A stretch of 64,000 bases of DNA from Methylocystis sp. H62 (GTDB lineage Bacteria > Pseudomonadota > Alphaproteobacteria > Rhizobiales > Beijerinckiaceae), in the NCBI RefSeq assembly GCF_015709515.1, contig NZ_JADNQZ010000046.1:48486-112485 (forward strand), in the 5' to 3' direction. The notes beneath the pieces are model-generated. The model saw only the letters and a program-made list of their open reading frames with translations, was not told where the DNA came from and made no database searches. The position numbers and the translations under genes are program-made. This document shows, one piece after another, positions 53,523 to 61,332 of the stretch (the stretch's first letter is position 1; each line of letters starts with the position of its first letter).

Positions 53523-55049
53523 ATGTTCACAGTGGAACTCTATGCCGCGATACGACGCGCAGTGATGGCGGAGGGGCTGAGCCGGCGGAAGGCGGCTAAG
53601 CGCTTTGGCGTTCACCGCAACACGATCACGAAGATGCTCCAGTATTCGGTTCCGCCGGGTTATCGGCGGCGCGAGCGGCCGGTATCGAAGAAGCTCGGGC
53701 CGTATATGGCTGGGATCGACAAGATCCTGGAGGGCGACCGGAGCGTTCACAAAAAACAGCGGCATACGGCGCAGCGGATTTTTGAACGGTTGCGGGACGA
53801 AGAGGGGTTTTCCGGCGGCTACACGATCGTTCGCGAGTATGTGGCGCGGGCGCTGTTGCGGTCGCGCGAGATGTTTATTCCGCTCAGCCATCGCCCAGGA
53901 CAGGCGCAGGCGGATTTTTGCCAAGCGGACGCCTATATCGCGGGTAAGAAGGTCCGCTTTCATTACTATTGCGTGGATCTGCCACATTCGGACGGTTGCT
54001 TCGTCAAGGCCTATCCCGCCGAGACAGCGGAAGCCTTTTGCGATGGTCATGTCGCGGCGTTCGATTTTTTCGGCGGCGTGCCGCAATCGATTTTATACGA
54101 CAACACTCGGCTCGCGGTGGCCAAGATCGTGAAGGGCGGAGAACGCCTGCGCTCGCAAATGTTCGCGGAACTCCAGAGCCATTACCCGTTCGAGGATCGC
54201 TTCGGCAGACCGGGCAAAGGCAATGACAAGGGCAAGGTCGAGGGGCTGGTCGGATATGTCCGGCGCAACTTCATGACGCCTCTGCCCGTAGCGGAGAGTT
54301 TCGACGCGCTCAACGTAAGGCTGCTCGACGCCTGCACGAAGCGGCGACAGGCAATCTTGCGCGGCCAGTCGATGAGGATTGGCGAACGCATGCAGGCGGA
54401 CATATCCGCGTTCATGCCGTTGCCGCCGACCCCTTACGACGCTTGTCATAAGATTGCGACGCGCGTCTCGTCCATGTCGCAGGTGCGCTACCGCAACAAC
54501 GATTACTCGGTTCCAACGCGCTATGGCCATCAAGAAGTTTTGGCGAAGGGTTACGTCGACAGAGTCGAGATTGTCTGTCGCGGCGAGACGGTCGCCGTGC
54601 ACGCGCGCAGCTACGACAAGGCCGAGTTCATTTATAATCCGCTGCATTATCTCGCCTTGCTCGAACACAAGAGCAAGGCGCTCGATCAGGCCGCGCCGCT
54701 CGACGACTGGCGCCTCGCCGATTGCGTCTATCGTCTGCGGCGGTTGATGGAGGCGCGCATGGGAAACAGCGGGCGCCGCGAGTTCATCCAGGTGCTGCGA
54801 TTGATGGAGGACTTCCATCAACATCTCGTCGAACAGGCCATCGCGGAGGCGCTGCGTCTTGGCGCAATCAGTTTTGACGCGGTGAAGATGCTCCTGCTCG
54901 CCAAATTGGAGAACCGGCCAGCCCGGCTCGATCTGACATTCTACCCCTATCTGCCAGTGGCGACGGTCGGCGCGACAGACCCCCGCGCCTATCTCGGGCT
55001 CGTCGCCAACGCAGCCGCTATCGAGCCAAGTGCACGAGTTTCGGCATGA
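53523..55049 (+). CDS. istA: IS21-family transposase IstA
   Basis: 508 residues. HTH VMAEGLSRRKAAKRFGVHRN; rve catalytic domain GQAQADFCQADAYIAGKKVR, FHYYCVDLPHSDGCFVKAYP, AFDFFGGVPQSILYDNTRLA and the Glu region FGRPGKGNDKGKVEGLVGYV; C-terminal Mu-like beta domain YRNNDYSVPTRYGHQEVLAK. Complete. The stop overlaps the istB start. Confidence 0.95.
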   Translation: MFTVELYAAIRRAVMAEGLSRRKAAKRFGVHRNTITKMLQYSVPPGYRRRERPVSKKLGPYMAGIDKILEGDRSVHKKQRHTAQRIFERLRDEEGFSGGYTIVREYVARALLRSREMFIPLSHRPGQAQADFCQADAYIAGKKVRFHYYCVDLPHSDGCFVKAYPAETAEAFCDGHVAAFDFFGGVPQSILYDNTRLAVAKIVKGGERLRSQMFAELQSHYPFEDRFGRPGKGNDKGKVEGLVGYVRRNFMTPLPVAESFDALNVRLLDACTKRRQAILRGQSMRIGERMQADISAFMPLPPTPYDACHKIATRVSSMSQVRYRNNDYSVPTRYGHQEVLAKGYVDRVEIVCRGETVAVHARSYDKAEFIYNPLHYLALLEHKSKALDQAAPLDDWRLADCVYRLRRLMEARMGNSGRREFIQVLRLMEDFHQHLVEQAIAEALRLGAISFDAVKMLLLAKLENRPARLDLTFYPYLPVATVGATDPRAYLGLVANAAAIEPSARVSA

Positions 55050-55495
55050 GCGCCTCGCAGGAGTCGACCTCCCAAACGATCGTCGCGCCGCAGGTGCTGC
55101 TGGGCAATCATCTCAAGGCGCTGAAGCTTCCCACCTTCGCCCGCGAATATGAGAAAGTGGCGATGGAATCTGCGCAGGACCGCGCCGATTACCCGCGCTA
55201 TTTGCTGCGTCTGTGCGAACTGGAGCGCATCGATCGCGAACGGCGCAACGTCGAGCGCCGCATTCGTTTGGCGCGCTTTACGCAGATCAAAAGCCTCGAC
55301 ACCTTCGACTTCGCGGCGCAGCCCTCGCTCAACAAGCCCCTGGTGCTGGAGCTGGCGCGGTGCGAATGGATCGAGAAGCGACAGAACTGCATCGCGCTCG
55401 GTCCATCCGGAACCGGCAAGACTCACGTCGCGCTCGCCCTCGGTCTTGCCGCCTGCCAGAAGGCATTTGGCGTCGCTTTCACGACCGCCGCCGAT
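55046..55495 (+). pseudogene. istB: IS21 helper ATPase IstB, C-terminally truncated
   Basis: The first about 150 residues are normal: LLGNHLKALKLPTFAREYEK, DYPRYLLRLCELERIDRERR, FDFAAQPSLNKPLVLELARC, Walker A NCIALGPSGTGKTHVALALG, then FGVAFTTAA. From there the open frame (to 56089) runs antisense through parB and is not istB. Walker B and the rest of the AAA+ domain are gone, so transposition should be disabled. Confidence 0.9.
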
Positions 55496-55499
55496 GACG

Positions 55500-56125
55500 T
55501 GCGGTTCCTTGGAGTAGGACTGACTCAGGCGCTCGAACACCTGTTCCTGGCGCTCGTGATCGCCGTTGACCGTGAACGCCATGAGCTGGTCCAGCGTCAT
55601 GCCGTCATCGGCATAGACGTCGAGCAGCTTGGGCGAGACGGATGCGAGGCGCAGACGCTGCTTGACCACCGACACGGCGACGAAGAAGGCCGCGGCGATG
55701 TCCTCCTCGGACTGGCCCTTATCACGCAGCGCCAGAAACGCCCGGAACTGATCGAGCGGATGCAGCGGCGCGCGCTGGATGTTCTCGGCGAGACCGTCTT
55801 CCTCGGGAATGCCGTCCTCGCGCACGACGCAGGGCACGGGCGCGGTCTTGGCCAAGCGCTTCTGCTTGACCAGAAGTTCGAGCGCGCGGAAGCGGCGGCC
55901 GCCAGCCGGAATCTCGAACATGCCAGTCTCGACGCCTTCGGTATCGCGAACCGGCCGCACGGTGATGCTCTGCAGGAGCGTGCGCCGGGCGATGTCCTCG
56001 GCCAGTTCGTCGATCGAGATGCCGGCCTTGATCCGGCGGACATTGGACTGGCTCAGCACCAGTTTGTTGAACGGGATGTCCCGCGATGAGGACAGGACGA
56101 TCTTCTGAACTCGGGTCATGGTCAT
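55500..56125 (-). pseudogene. ParB-family protein, C-terminally truncated
   Basis: From ATG 56125: MTMTRVQKIVLSSSRDIPFN, KLVLSQSNVRRIKAGISIDE, GMFEIPAGGRRFRALELLVK, DGIPEEDGLAENIQRAPLHP, LRDKGQSEEDIAAAFFVAVS and TLDQLMAFTVNGDHERQEQV. It keeps the ParB/Srx domain and HTH but is cut near SYSKEP by the IS21 junction; family members run to about 600-700 residues. The ICE/plasmid ParB type, probably with a role in maintenance or as a nuclease-like factor. The upstream leader is conserved. Confidence 0.87.
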
Positions 56126-56217
56126 TCTCCATGACGGGCGGCCGTAAGACTCTCTCTCGACCTCAACCCGTCACGAAGCGAGCGCAGCCCACTTCCTCTA
56201 GGAGGCTGAGGCCGCGC
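56126..56217 (-). promoter_or_regulatory. Structured 5' leader of parB (copy A)
   Basis: In parB sense the leader reads TGACGGG, then TTGAGGTCGAGAGAGAG, and, just before the GGAG ribosome site, CCCGTCA. The two 7-base arms are perfect complements, placing the ribosome site at the foot of a hairpin. The same leader precedes the DUF932 gene (copy C), and an orphan copy lies at 57286 (copy B). Confidence 0.7.
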
Positions 56218-56233
56218 GATCGTAGACCTGCGC

Positions 56234-56734
56234 TCACGTGGCTTGGGCGAGCTTGCGCGCGATCACCGTGACGCCCGGGCCGGATTTGGCGCCGGGACGC
56301 GCCGCTCCCACCGTGGTCGCCGCGTCGATCTCTTCCCCGCATTGAGAACAGACGATGCTCGGGGCGAAGCGATGTCCGCAGGCAGTATGGACGAATTCGA
56401 TCGCCGCTCCTCCGGGTGGAGCGCTCCAGCGGTCCCCCCACGCCGTCAACGCGACGAGGATCGGGACAAGCTCTTCACCCGCGGCGGTTAGCCGGTATTC
56501 GTAGCGGACGGGCCGACGCGAATAGACCTTGCGCGCGATGATTTTGTGCGTCGCCAGCATGGCGAGGCGGCGTGCCAGCAGATTGCGCGATATCCCGAGG
56601 TTCTCGACGACCTCGTCGAACCGGTGAAGCCCGAGGAACACATCTCGCAGGATCAGAGGAGTCCACCAGTCGCCGATCAGCTCCAGTGCCTGCGCCAAGG
56701 AGCGTCGCATGTTCTTGAAGCTCGTTCTCTGCAC
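56234..56734 (-). CDS. HxlR-family transcriptional regulator
   Basis: 166 residues. HxlR winged HTH: MRRSLAQALELIGDWWTPLI, LRDVFLGLHRFDEVVENLGI, SRNLLARRLAMLATHKIIAR and RYEYRLTAAGEELVPILVAL. The C-terminal part has Cys pairs (HTACGHRFAPSIVCSQCGEE) suggesting a zinc site, as in longer HxlR proteins. Divergent from an NTF2-like gene with an inverted repeat in between. Confidence 0.92.
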   Translation of the reverse strand: MQRTSFKNMRRSLAQALELIGDWWTPLILRDVFLGLHRFDEVVENLGISRNLLARRLAMLATHKIIARKVYSRRPVRYEYRLTAAGEELVPILVALTAWGDRWSAPPGGAAIEFVHTACGHRFAPSIVCSQCGEEIDAATTVGAARPGAKSGPGVTVIARKLAQAT

Positions 56735-56754
56735 CGGCCCTCCTGACAGTTGAA

Positions 56755-56789
56755 TGATTGAACTGACTATGTTAGGGCAAGTTCAATCA
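56755..56789. promoter_or_regulatory. Inverted repeat between HxlR and NTF2-like genes
   Basis: TGATTGAAC (56755-56763) and GTTCAATCA (56781-56789) are perfect inverted copies 17 bases apart, in the 73-bp gap between divergent starts. A probable HxlR dimer operator controlling both genes. Confidence 0.75.
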
Positions 56790-56807
56790 CAGCCCTATGG
56801 GGGCGTC

Positions 56808-57260
56808 ATGTACCACGCGATCGTCCGCAAGCGAGTCGAAGATCTGTTCTCGGCCGTCAGCAAGGGCGACGCTGCGCCGGTGCTCGAAGGATTGGCCCCG
56901 CGCTTCGAGCACATCTTTCTTGGCGACCACGCCCTCGGGGGCACACGCACAACGATCGAGAAAACAAAGCTCTGGTACGAGAGGCTTTACCGGTTGCTCC
57001 CGGATATCAGCTTCGAAGTACGCTCGATCCGGATTGCCGGCCCGCCGTGGAATACGCTTGTCGCCGCGGATTGGCTTGAGAGCAATTCCGGGACCGATGG
57101 CGTCCGCACGTCCACGCCTGGGGTCCATGTCGTCCGGATCGTCTGGGGCAAGATGCCCTCTATCGGCATTTATCCCGACACAGTTGGTCTCGTATCCACG
57201 CTTGCTAGGCTTTCACGTGCGGGCGTAGCGGAAGCAACCGCGCCGAAGATTGAGGATTAG
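56808..57260 (+). CDS. SnoaL/NTF2-like protein
   Basis: 150 residues from ATG 56808 (TATGGGGGCG upstream). NTF2-like fold: VRKRVEDLFSAVSKGDAAPV, LEGLAPRFEHIFLGDHALGG, RLYRLLPDISFEVRSIRIAG and TPGVHVVRIVWGKMPSIGIY. Related to SnoaL-like polyketide cyclases and to small proteins next to HxlR regulators. A likely target of the divergent HxlR. Ligand unknown. Confidence 0.88.
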   Translation: MYHAIVRKRVEDLFSAVSKGDAAPVLEGLAPRFEHIFLGDHALGGTRTTIEKTKLWYERLYRLLPDISFEVRSIRIAGPPWNTLVAADWLESNSGTDGVRTSTPGVHVVRIVWGKMPSIGIYPDTVGLVSTLARLSRAGVAEATAPKIED

Positions 57261-57285
57261 CGCTAACTGCTCCTAGACATACTCC

Positions 57286-57378
57286 GCGACGTGCGGCCGA
57301 GAGCCTCTCTGTCGACCTCCAACCCGTCACGAAGCGAGCGCAGCCCTCTTCCTCCAGGAGGCTGCGGCGGCGCGGAAT
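57286..57378 (-). promoter_or_regulatory. Orphan copy of the parB/DUF932 leader (copy B)
   Basis: Same sequence family as copies A and C (shared CGTGACGGGTT, GAGGTCGA, AGAGAGGCTC and GGCCG in gene sense), but the closing arm reads CACGTCG instead of CCCGTCA and no gene follows it in the right orientation. It marks a deleted ICE gene or a recombination footprint. Confidence 0.65.
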
Positions 57379-57504
57379 CGCCAGGGCCTGTGGATCGCCG
57401 AGTCGATCGAATCTGCATCGAAATGAGGTCGATTTGGGAGGAGGCGGCCGGCAACGCTGCGCGCGCTCGGCCTCCACTTGCATGCCCGCCAATCCGTGTG
57501 CTAC

Positions 57505-57528
57505 ATACTGAACCACATGGCTCAGTAT
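57505..57528. promoter_or_regulatory. Inverted repeat over the arsR start codon
   Basis: ATACTGA (57505-57511) and TCAGTAT (57522-57528), 10 bases apart, enclose the ATG at 57517. A candidate self-operator that would block both promoter clearance and translation start. Confidence 0.6.
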
Positions 57529-57879
57529 TCCCAGACCCGTTTGGATGCCTCGTTCGCCGCGCTCTCGGACGCCACCCGACGCGGCGTTCTGGAGCACCTC
57601 GGACGTGCGGACGCTTCGATCACGGAGCTTGCCGAGAAGTTCCACATGACCCTTACGGGCATGAAGAAGCACGTCGGCGTCCTGGAGCAGGCGGGGCTCG
57701 TCGCCACGAAGAAGGTCGGGCGCGTGCGGACCTGCAAGCTCGGCCTACGCGGACTGGAGCAAGAGGCGGCCTGGATCGAGAGGCACCGCCAGCTCTGGGA
57801 CGCACGCTTCGACGCGTTGGACAAAATTGTCGAGGAATTGAAACGGAAGGAGAAGGTCGATGGACGAAAGAAGAGATAG
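57517..57879 (+). CDS. ArsR-family transcriptional regulator
   Basis: 120 residues from ATG 57517: FAALSDATRRGVLEHLGRAD, SITELAEKFHMTLTGMKKHV, GVLEQAGLVATKKVGRVRTC, KLGLRGLEQEAAWIERHRQL and a Lys-rich tail. The same ArsR subfamily as at 29.5 kb (no metal box) and likewise coupled to a SRPBCC gene whose start lies about 20 bases before this stop, depending on the codon chosen. An inverted repeat spans the start. Confidence 0.92.
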   Translation: MAQYSQTRLDASFAALSDATRRGVLEHLGRADASITELAEKFHMTLTGMKKHVGVLEQAGLVATKKVGRVRTCKLGLRGLEQEAAWIERHRQLWDARFDALDKIVEELKRKEKVDGRKKR

Positions 57880-58375
57880 TGAGCCCACCCCCATGAAGAA
57901 CCGCACGACGGTGGAACGTAAGTCCGAGCGTGAGCTCGTGGTTACGCGAAGCTTCAACGGCCCGGCGCGCCTCGTGTTCGAGGCGTGGACCAAGCCCGAG
58001 CTGTTCAGGCAGTGGTGGGTGCCGAAGTCGATGGGAATGTCCCTGCTTTCCTGCGAAATGGATGTTCGTGTCGGGGGCAGGTACCGTTTGGAGTTCGCAC
58101 ACGGGGACTCACAGTCGGCGTTCTTCGGCACGTACAAGGAAGTAACACCGCACTCGCGCCTCGTCTGGACCAATGAGGAAGATGAGAATGGGCAGGTCAC
58201 GACGGTGACCTTCGCGGAAACAGGCGGCAAGACATTGCTGGTCATGCACGAGCTTTATCCCTCGAAGGAAGCTCTCGACGCCGCCGGCACCGGGGCGGCG
58301 GATGCGATGGGAGAGACGTTCGAGCAACTGGACGAGCTTCTCCTCACCCTGGGCGCGGGCGCGGGACCGTCATGA
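57860..58375 (+). CDS. SRPBCC (AHSA1-type) protein
   Basis: 171 residues, or 160 if the second ATG (57893) is used. VVTRSFNGPARLVFEAWTKP, LFRQWWVPKSMGMSLLSCEM, DVRVGGRYRLEFAHGDSQSA, EVTPHSRLVWTNEEDENGQV and the C-terminal ADAMGETFEQLDELLLTL. Typical partner of the preceding ArsR. The helix-grip cavity ligand is unknown. The overlap with arsR shows co-translation. Confidence 0.92.
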   Translation: MDERRDSEPTPMKNRTTVERKSERELVVTRSFNGPARLVFEAWTKPELFRQWWVPKSMGMSLLSCEMDVRVGGRYRLEFAHGDSQSAFFGTYKEVTPHSRLVWTNEEDENGQVTTVTFAETGGKTLLVMHELYPSKEALDAAGTGAADAMGETFEQLDELLLTLGAGAGPS

Positions 58376-58420
58376 AGTCGTCGATCTCGCGGTCGGCGCG
58401 GACGCCCTCTGCGGACCTGC

Positions 58421-58612
58421 GAGACCGTCATCAACCTCATTGGCAATACGGCCAACCGAGGTGGTCTCGTCGTGCGCGTCCGACTCGATCGTCGGCGCTA
58501 TCCCACTGGCAAGGATATCTCAAAGAAGGAACTGCGAGAACTGAAGGTCGAGTGCGGAGCGTTTCACGGCGAGTGGAACTACGTCATCAGATCGTGCCTG
58601 GAACAGCATTGA
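58421..58612 (+). pseudogene. ISAzo13-type transposase C-terminal remnant
   Basis: Reads ETVINLIGNTANRGGLVVRV, RLDRRRYPTGKDISKKELRE, then ECGAFHGEWNYVIRS before TGA. This is the end of ISAzo13-family (Rhodopirellula-type) DDE transposases. No upstream part or terminal repeat is recognised. Confidence 0.65.
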
Positions 58613-58681
58613 CCGGTCGACTTCGCCGTTCCCGGGACCTAAAGGCGTGGAGCCGCGGACCCGGCTCCACGCCTCCCAGCA

Positions 58682-59893
58682 CTAATGGACGCTGGAAAGG
58701 AGTTTCGCGGCTTTGCCCTCCAGTTCCAGCCGCGCATCCTGATGCGGCTTGGCGCGGGCGAGCGCTGTGACTCCCTGGACGAAATCGAAGATCGACTCCG
58801 GCGGCCGCCCTTCTTCCTCCAGCACGGTGGCGATGATCTTCTCGGTCTCCGGACGCGAGAAGCCGCGTTTGCGCAAGAAGCTCTCGCGATCCTCATCCTT
58901 GCGGGCAACTATCTGCTCGCGAGCGGCCCTGATCCCCGCCAGAAACGGCGCGGGCGATGACGTGGCGAAGCGTTCCAGCGCTGGCGCCGCCTGATGCGCG
59001 AAGCGGTGGCTGGCGAACTTGCTGTGGCGGATCGAGATCTCCTCGAAGCCTTCGGCGCCCCAGATATTGCGATTCATGCAGACGGCACGGAGATAGAAGG
59101 ACGCCATGCCGAGCGTCTTGGAGCCCACCTCGCTGTTCCAGCAGTAGAAGCCGCGGAAGTAGAGATCGGGATCGCCGTTGGGGAGGCGGCCGGCTTCGAT
59201 CGGATGTGCGTCGTCGACAAGGAAGAGGAAGACATCGCGATCGGAGGCGTAGAGGGTGGTGGTGTCTTTGGTCACCTCGACAAACGGGTTGTGCGTCATG
59301 CTCGACCAGTCGAGCAGGCCCGGCACCTTCCAGCGCGTATCGCCCGTACCTTCGCCGGCGATCTTCATGACCGCGGCGACCAGCTCATGGTCCCAGATGC
59401 GGCCATAGTCCGGGCCGGTGACAGCGCGCAGTTCAATCCGCCCGTCGTCCGCCTCCAGCGTCTTCACCAGCTCGGCTCGGTGCGAGAGCAGCCCGTGCTG
59501 CATGTTGATGCCGGCAAGCGGCGCGGGGAGCTGCCGCATGTAGCTGGCGGGCGCGCCGACCAAGCTGCACATCTGGCCGAATGACCAGTGCGTGGGAGCG
59601 ATGGGTTCCTCGCGGCCGGGCACGATCAGGGCCAGGCGTTCGGCGTTATCGCGATTGGCCTCGACACGAAGGGTCCGGGTCTCGACGGTGCGGGCGGTGG
59701 CGCGGTCGGCGCGTGCGCGAACGGCGGCGTAGAGGGCGCTGAGCGACAGATAGCGCTCGTCGTCGGGCCGTGAGAACCATTCGGACGACACGCGCCCAAT
59801 TCGTTCGCCGCGCGAGATGTCGACTTTATATCCGGTCGAAACCGGCGGTGGACCGAAGGCGTCCCGATCGGTGATGGTGCTTGTCTGGGTCAT
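58682..59893 (-). CDS. DUF932 protein
   Basis: 403 residues: FSRPDDERYLSLSALYAAVR, PTHWSFGQMCSLVGAPASYM, RQLPAPLAGINMQHGLLSHR, AVTGPDYGRIWDHELVAAVM, LFLVDDAHPIEAGRLPNGDP and FYCWNSEVGSKTLGMASFYL. DUF932 proteins (phage/plasmid-like) are regular passengers of Rhizobiales ICEs near parB; some relatives have been linked to plasmid maintenance or anti-restriction, without proof here. Full length and intact. Preceded by leader copy C. Confidence 0.92.
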   Translation of the reverse strand: MTQTSTITDRDAFGPPPVSTGYKVDISRGERIGRVSSEWFSRPDDERYLSLSALYAAVRARADRATARTVETRTLRVEANRDNAERLALIVPGREEPIAPTHWSFGQMCSLVGAPASYMRQLPAPLAGINMQHGLLSHRAELVKTLEADDGRIELRAVTGPDYGRIWDHELVAAVMKIAGEGTGDTRWKVPGLLDWSSMTHNPFVEVTKDTTTLYASDRDVFLFLVDDAHPIEAGRLPNGDPDLYFRGFYCWNSEVGSKTLGMASFYLRAVCMNRNIWGAEGFEEISIRHSKFASHRFAHQAAPALERFATSSPAPFLAGIRAAREQIVARKDEDRESFLRKRGFSRPETEKIIATVLEEEGRPPESIFDFVQGVTALARAKPHQDARLELEGKAAKLLSSVH

Positions 59894-59990
59894 GGCAGAA
59901 TCTCCATGACGGGCCGGCCGGGAGCCTCTCTCTCGACCTCAAACCCGTCACGGCGACAGCCGCGGCCCTCTCACTCTCAAACGTCGGCGG
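59894..59990 (-). promoter_or_regulatory. Structured 5' leader of the DUF932 gene (copy C)
   Basis: In gene sense: TGACGGG, then TTTGAGGTCGAGAGAGAGGC, then CCCGTCA followed by TGGAG and the ATG. The complementary 7-base arms and the purine-rich GAGAGAGAG loop match copy A upstream of parB, while the rest of the surroundings differ. Conservation of the arms argues for a folded leader. Confidence 0.7.
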
Positions 59991-60058
59991 ACCATGCCCG
60001 TAGCGGCGGCGGCGCGGTTGTCGGGCGACTTCCCGACAGAAACGAGTTGAAACGCACG

Positions 60059-60079
60059 GCATAATCCCGTACATTATGC
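60059..60079. promoter_or_regulatory. Inverted repeat upstream of the toxin-antitoxin pair
   Basis: GCATAAT (60059-60065) and ATTATGC (60073-60079) are perfect inverted arms with a 7-base spacer, 16 bases before the antitoxin ATG. A likely operator for the ribbon-helix-helix antitoxin. Confidence 0.75.
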
Positions 60080-60095
60080 ACGAAGGAGATTTCTC

Positions 60096-60386
60096 ATGCC
60101 AGCAACCTCAAATCGTCGGAAATCGGACCGCGAAATCAAACGCGAACGGATCGAACTGCGCGTCGGCGCCTCCGCCAAGGAGCTGATCCAACGGGCCATG
60201 GCCGTAACCGGCCTGACCGCGGGCGACCTTGCCTATGAGGGCGCACGCCGGGTGTTGGACGAGCACGAGCGCATGGTCCTGACCGGCGCGGATCGGGAGG
60301 TTTTCTTCCAAGCGTTGATGAATCCTCCTGAGCCATCCGAGAAGCTCATCGCCGCCCTTCGACGCCATCGCGATCTCATGGGCTGA
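60096..60386 (+). CDS. DUF1778 antitoxin (TacA-like)
   Basis: 96 residues. N-terminal RHH: RKSDREIKRERIELRVGASA, KELIQRAMAVTGLTAGDLAY then EGARRVLDEHERMVLTGADR. The C-terminal FFQALMNPPEPSEKLIAALR is the toxin-blocking peptide typical of TacA-type antitoxins. AAGGAG lies 7 bases before ATG. Followed after 6 bases by a GNAT toxin gene. Confidence 0.92.
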   Translation: MPATSNRRKSDREIKRERIELRVGASAKELIQRAMAVTGLTAGDLAYEGARRVLDEHERMVLTGADREVFFQALMNPPEPSEKLIAALRRHRDLMG

Positions 60387-60392
60387 AGAAAG

Positions 60393-60902
60393 TTGGCCAT
60401 CACCTTCGAAGCTCTGGGCAAGCAGCACGACCGCTCGAAGTTCTCCTGCGGGCAGGCCGAACTGGACGACTGGTTCCGGCGTCGGGCGAGCCAGGACGAA
60501 CGTCGCAACGTGGCGCGCGTGTTTATTGCTGTGGACTCGGATTTGGGCGTCGTGGGCTTCTACAGTCTCAGCGCGTTCAAGCTGGACCTCGACGATCTGC
60601 CGGAAGAAATCGCGCGCAAGCTGCCGCGCTATGACGACGGTGTCCCGGCTGCGCTGATCGGACGCTTGGCGCGTGACGCGCGCATGCGCGGCAAGGGCCT
60701 CGGCGATCTCCTGGTGGCGGATGCGGTGCGCCGCATCCTTGGCGCTGCCCAAGCGCTCGCGGTGCTCGCCATCGTGGTCGATGCCAAGGATGAGCGGGCC
60801 GCAACATTCTATGAAGGACTTGGCTTCCGTCGATTCCCATTGCGTCCGAACCGGCTGTTCCTGCTGGCGTCATCGGCGGTGACGGCATTGGAGAGGATGT
60901 AG
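60393..60902 (+). CDS. GNAT-family toxin (TacT-like acetyltransferase)
   Basis: 169 residues from TTG 60393: QHDRSKFSCGQAELDDWFRR, ARVFIAVDSDLGVVGFYSLS, ALIGRLARDARMRGKGLGDL with the acetyl-CoA loop (RxxxGKG), ILGAAQALAVLAIVVDAKDE and RAATFYEGLGFRRFPLRPNR. TacT-type toxins acetylate aminoacyl-tRNA and stop translation; here that is inferred from family and pairing. Intact. Confidence 0.92.
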   Translation: MAITFEALGKQHDRSKFSCGQAELDDWFRRRASQDERRNVARVFIAVDSDLGVVGFYSLSAFKLDLDDLPEEIARKLPRYDDGVPAALIGRLARDARMRGKGLGDLLVADAVRRILGAAQALAVLAIVVDAKDERAATFYEGLGFRRFPLRPNRLFLLASSAVTALERM

Positions 60903-60904
60903 CC

Positions 60905-61317
60905 GTGACGAATGCCCAAACATCTTTAGACGTGATGGCTTCATGGCGGCCCGCCGACAACGCGCCAGCGTTCGCCGCACGCGCCGATGGCTTGTCGCTG
61001 CCGCCGACCCTACGCATCGGACCATGGCGTGGAGTCGGATGGTTCCGCGCGAGCAAAGCTGGCGGCATGCTTGCAGGATGGCCAGCAGCCGCCAACGATC
61101 GCCACATCGCTTCGCCAGATTGTCCGCCGCGCCGGACGATCTCTTTGACTATGCGCAACCGCCGCGGCCTCGCGCCAAACCGCCTCAGACCGAGCCGTCG
61201 GCCATCTTGGTCACGGACGACTGGCCCGACATCGTGCCCATCACCGATGCGGAGCTGCGAGTCATGGAGGCGCACTTCGCCGATTTGCTCGACGGGATTT
61301 TCGGACCCAAGGCATGA
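60905..61317 (+). CDS. Hypothetical protein before the serine recombinase, frame uncertain
   Basis: The last about 60 residues look genuine: DDLFDYAQPPRPRAKPPQTE, PSAILVTDDWPDIVPITDAE then LRVMEAHFADLLDGIFGPKA, ending 16 bases before the recombinase ATG. The N-terminal side is unclear: the same frame upstream is Arg-rich, whereas the frame opening at GTG 60905 (MASWRPADNAPAFAARADGL) looks better until about 61130. A frameshift may lie between. Similar small acidic proteins precede large serine recombinases. Function unknown. Confidence 0.5.
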
Positions 61318-61332
61318 CGAAGAGATGTGCTC

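Larger units (their letters stand above)
53397..55495 (+). mobile_element. IS21-family element, right end deleted
   Basis: The left end near 53397-53480 holds the multiple terminal repeats typical of IS21 (GCAAAGTGTACCACTGAACC and CAAAAGTGTACCGGTCCTGA), then istA and the first 60 percent of istB. Homology to istB stops near 55495, where parB DNA in the opposite orientation begins. The right terminal repeat is missing, so a deletion fused the two. Confidence 0.87.

Noticed and set aside
55496..56089. Extension of the istB frame to 347 codons
   Set aside because: After about residue 150 the frame runs antisense through parB, so it is a fusion by deletion rather than a long istB.
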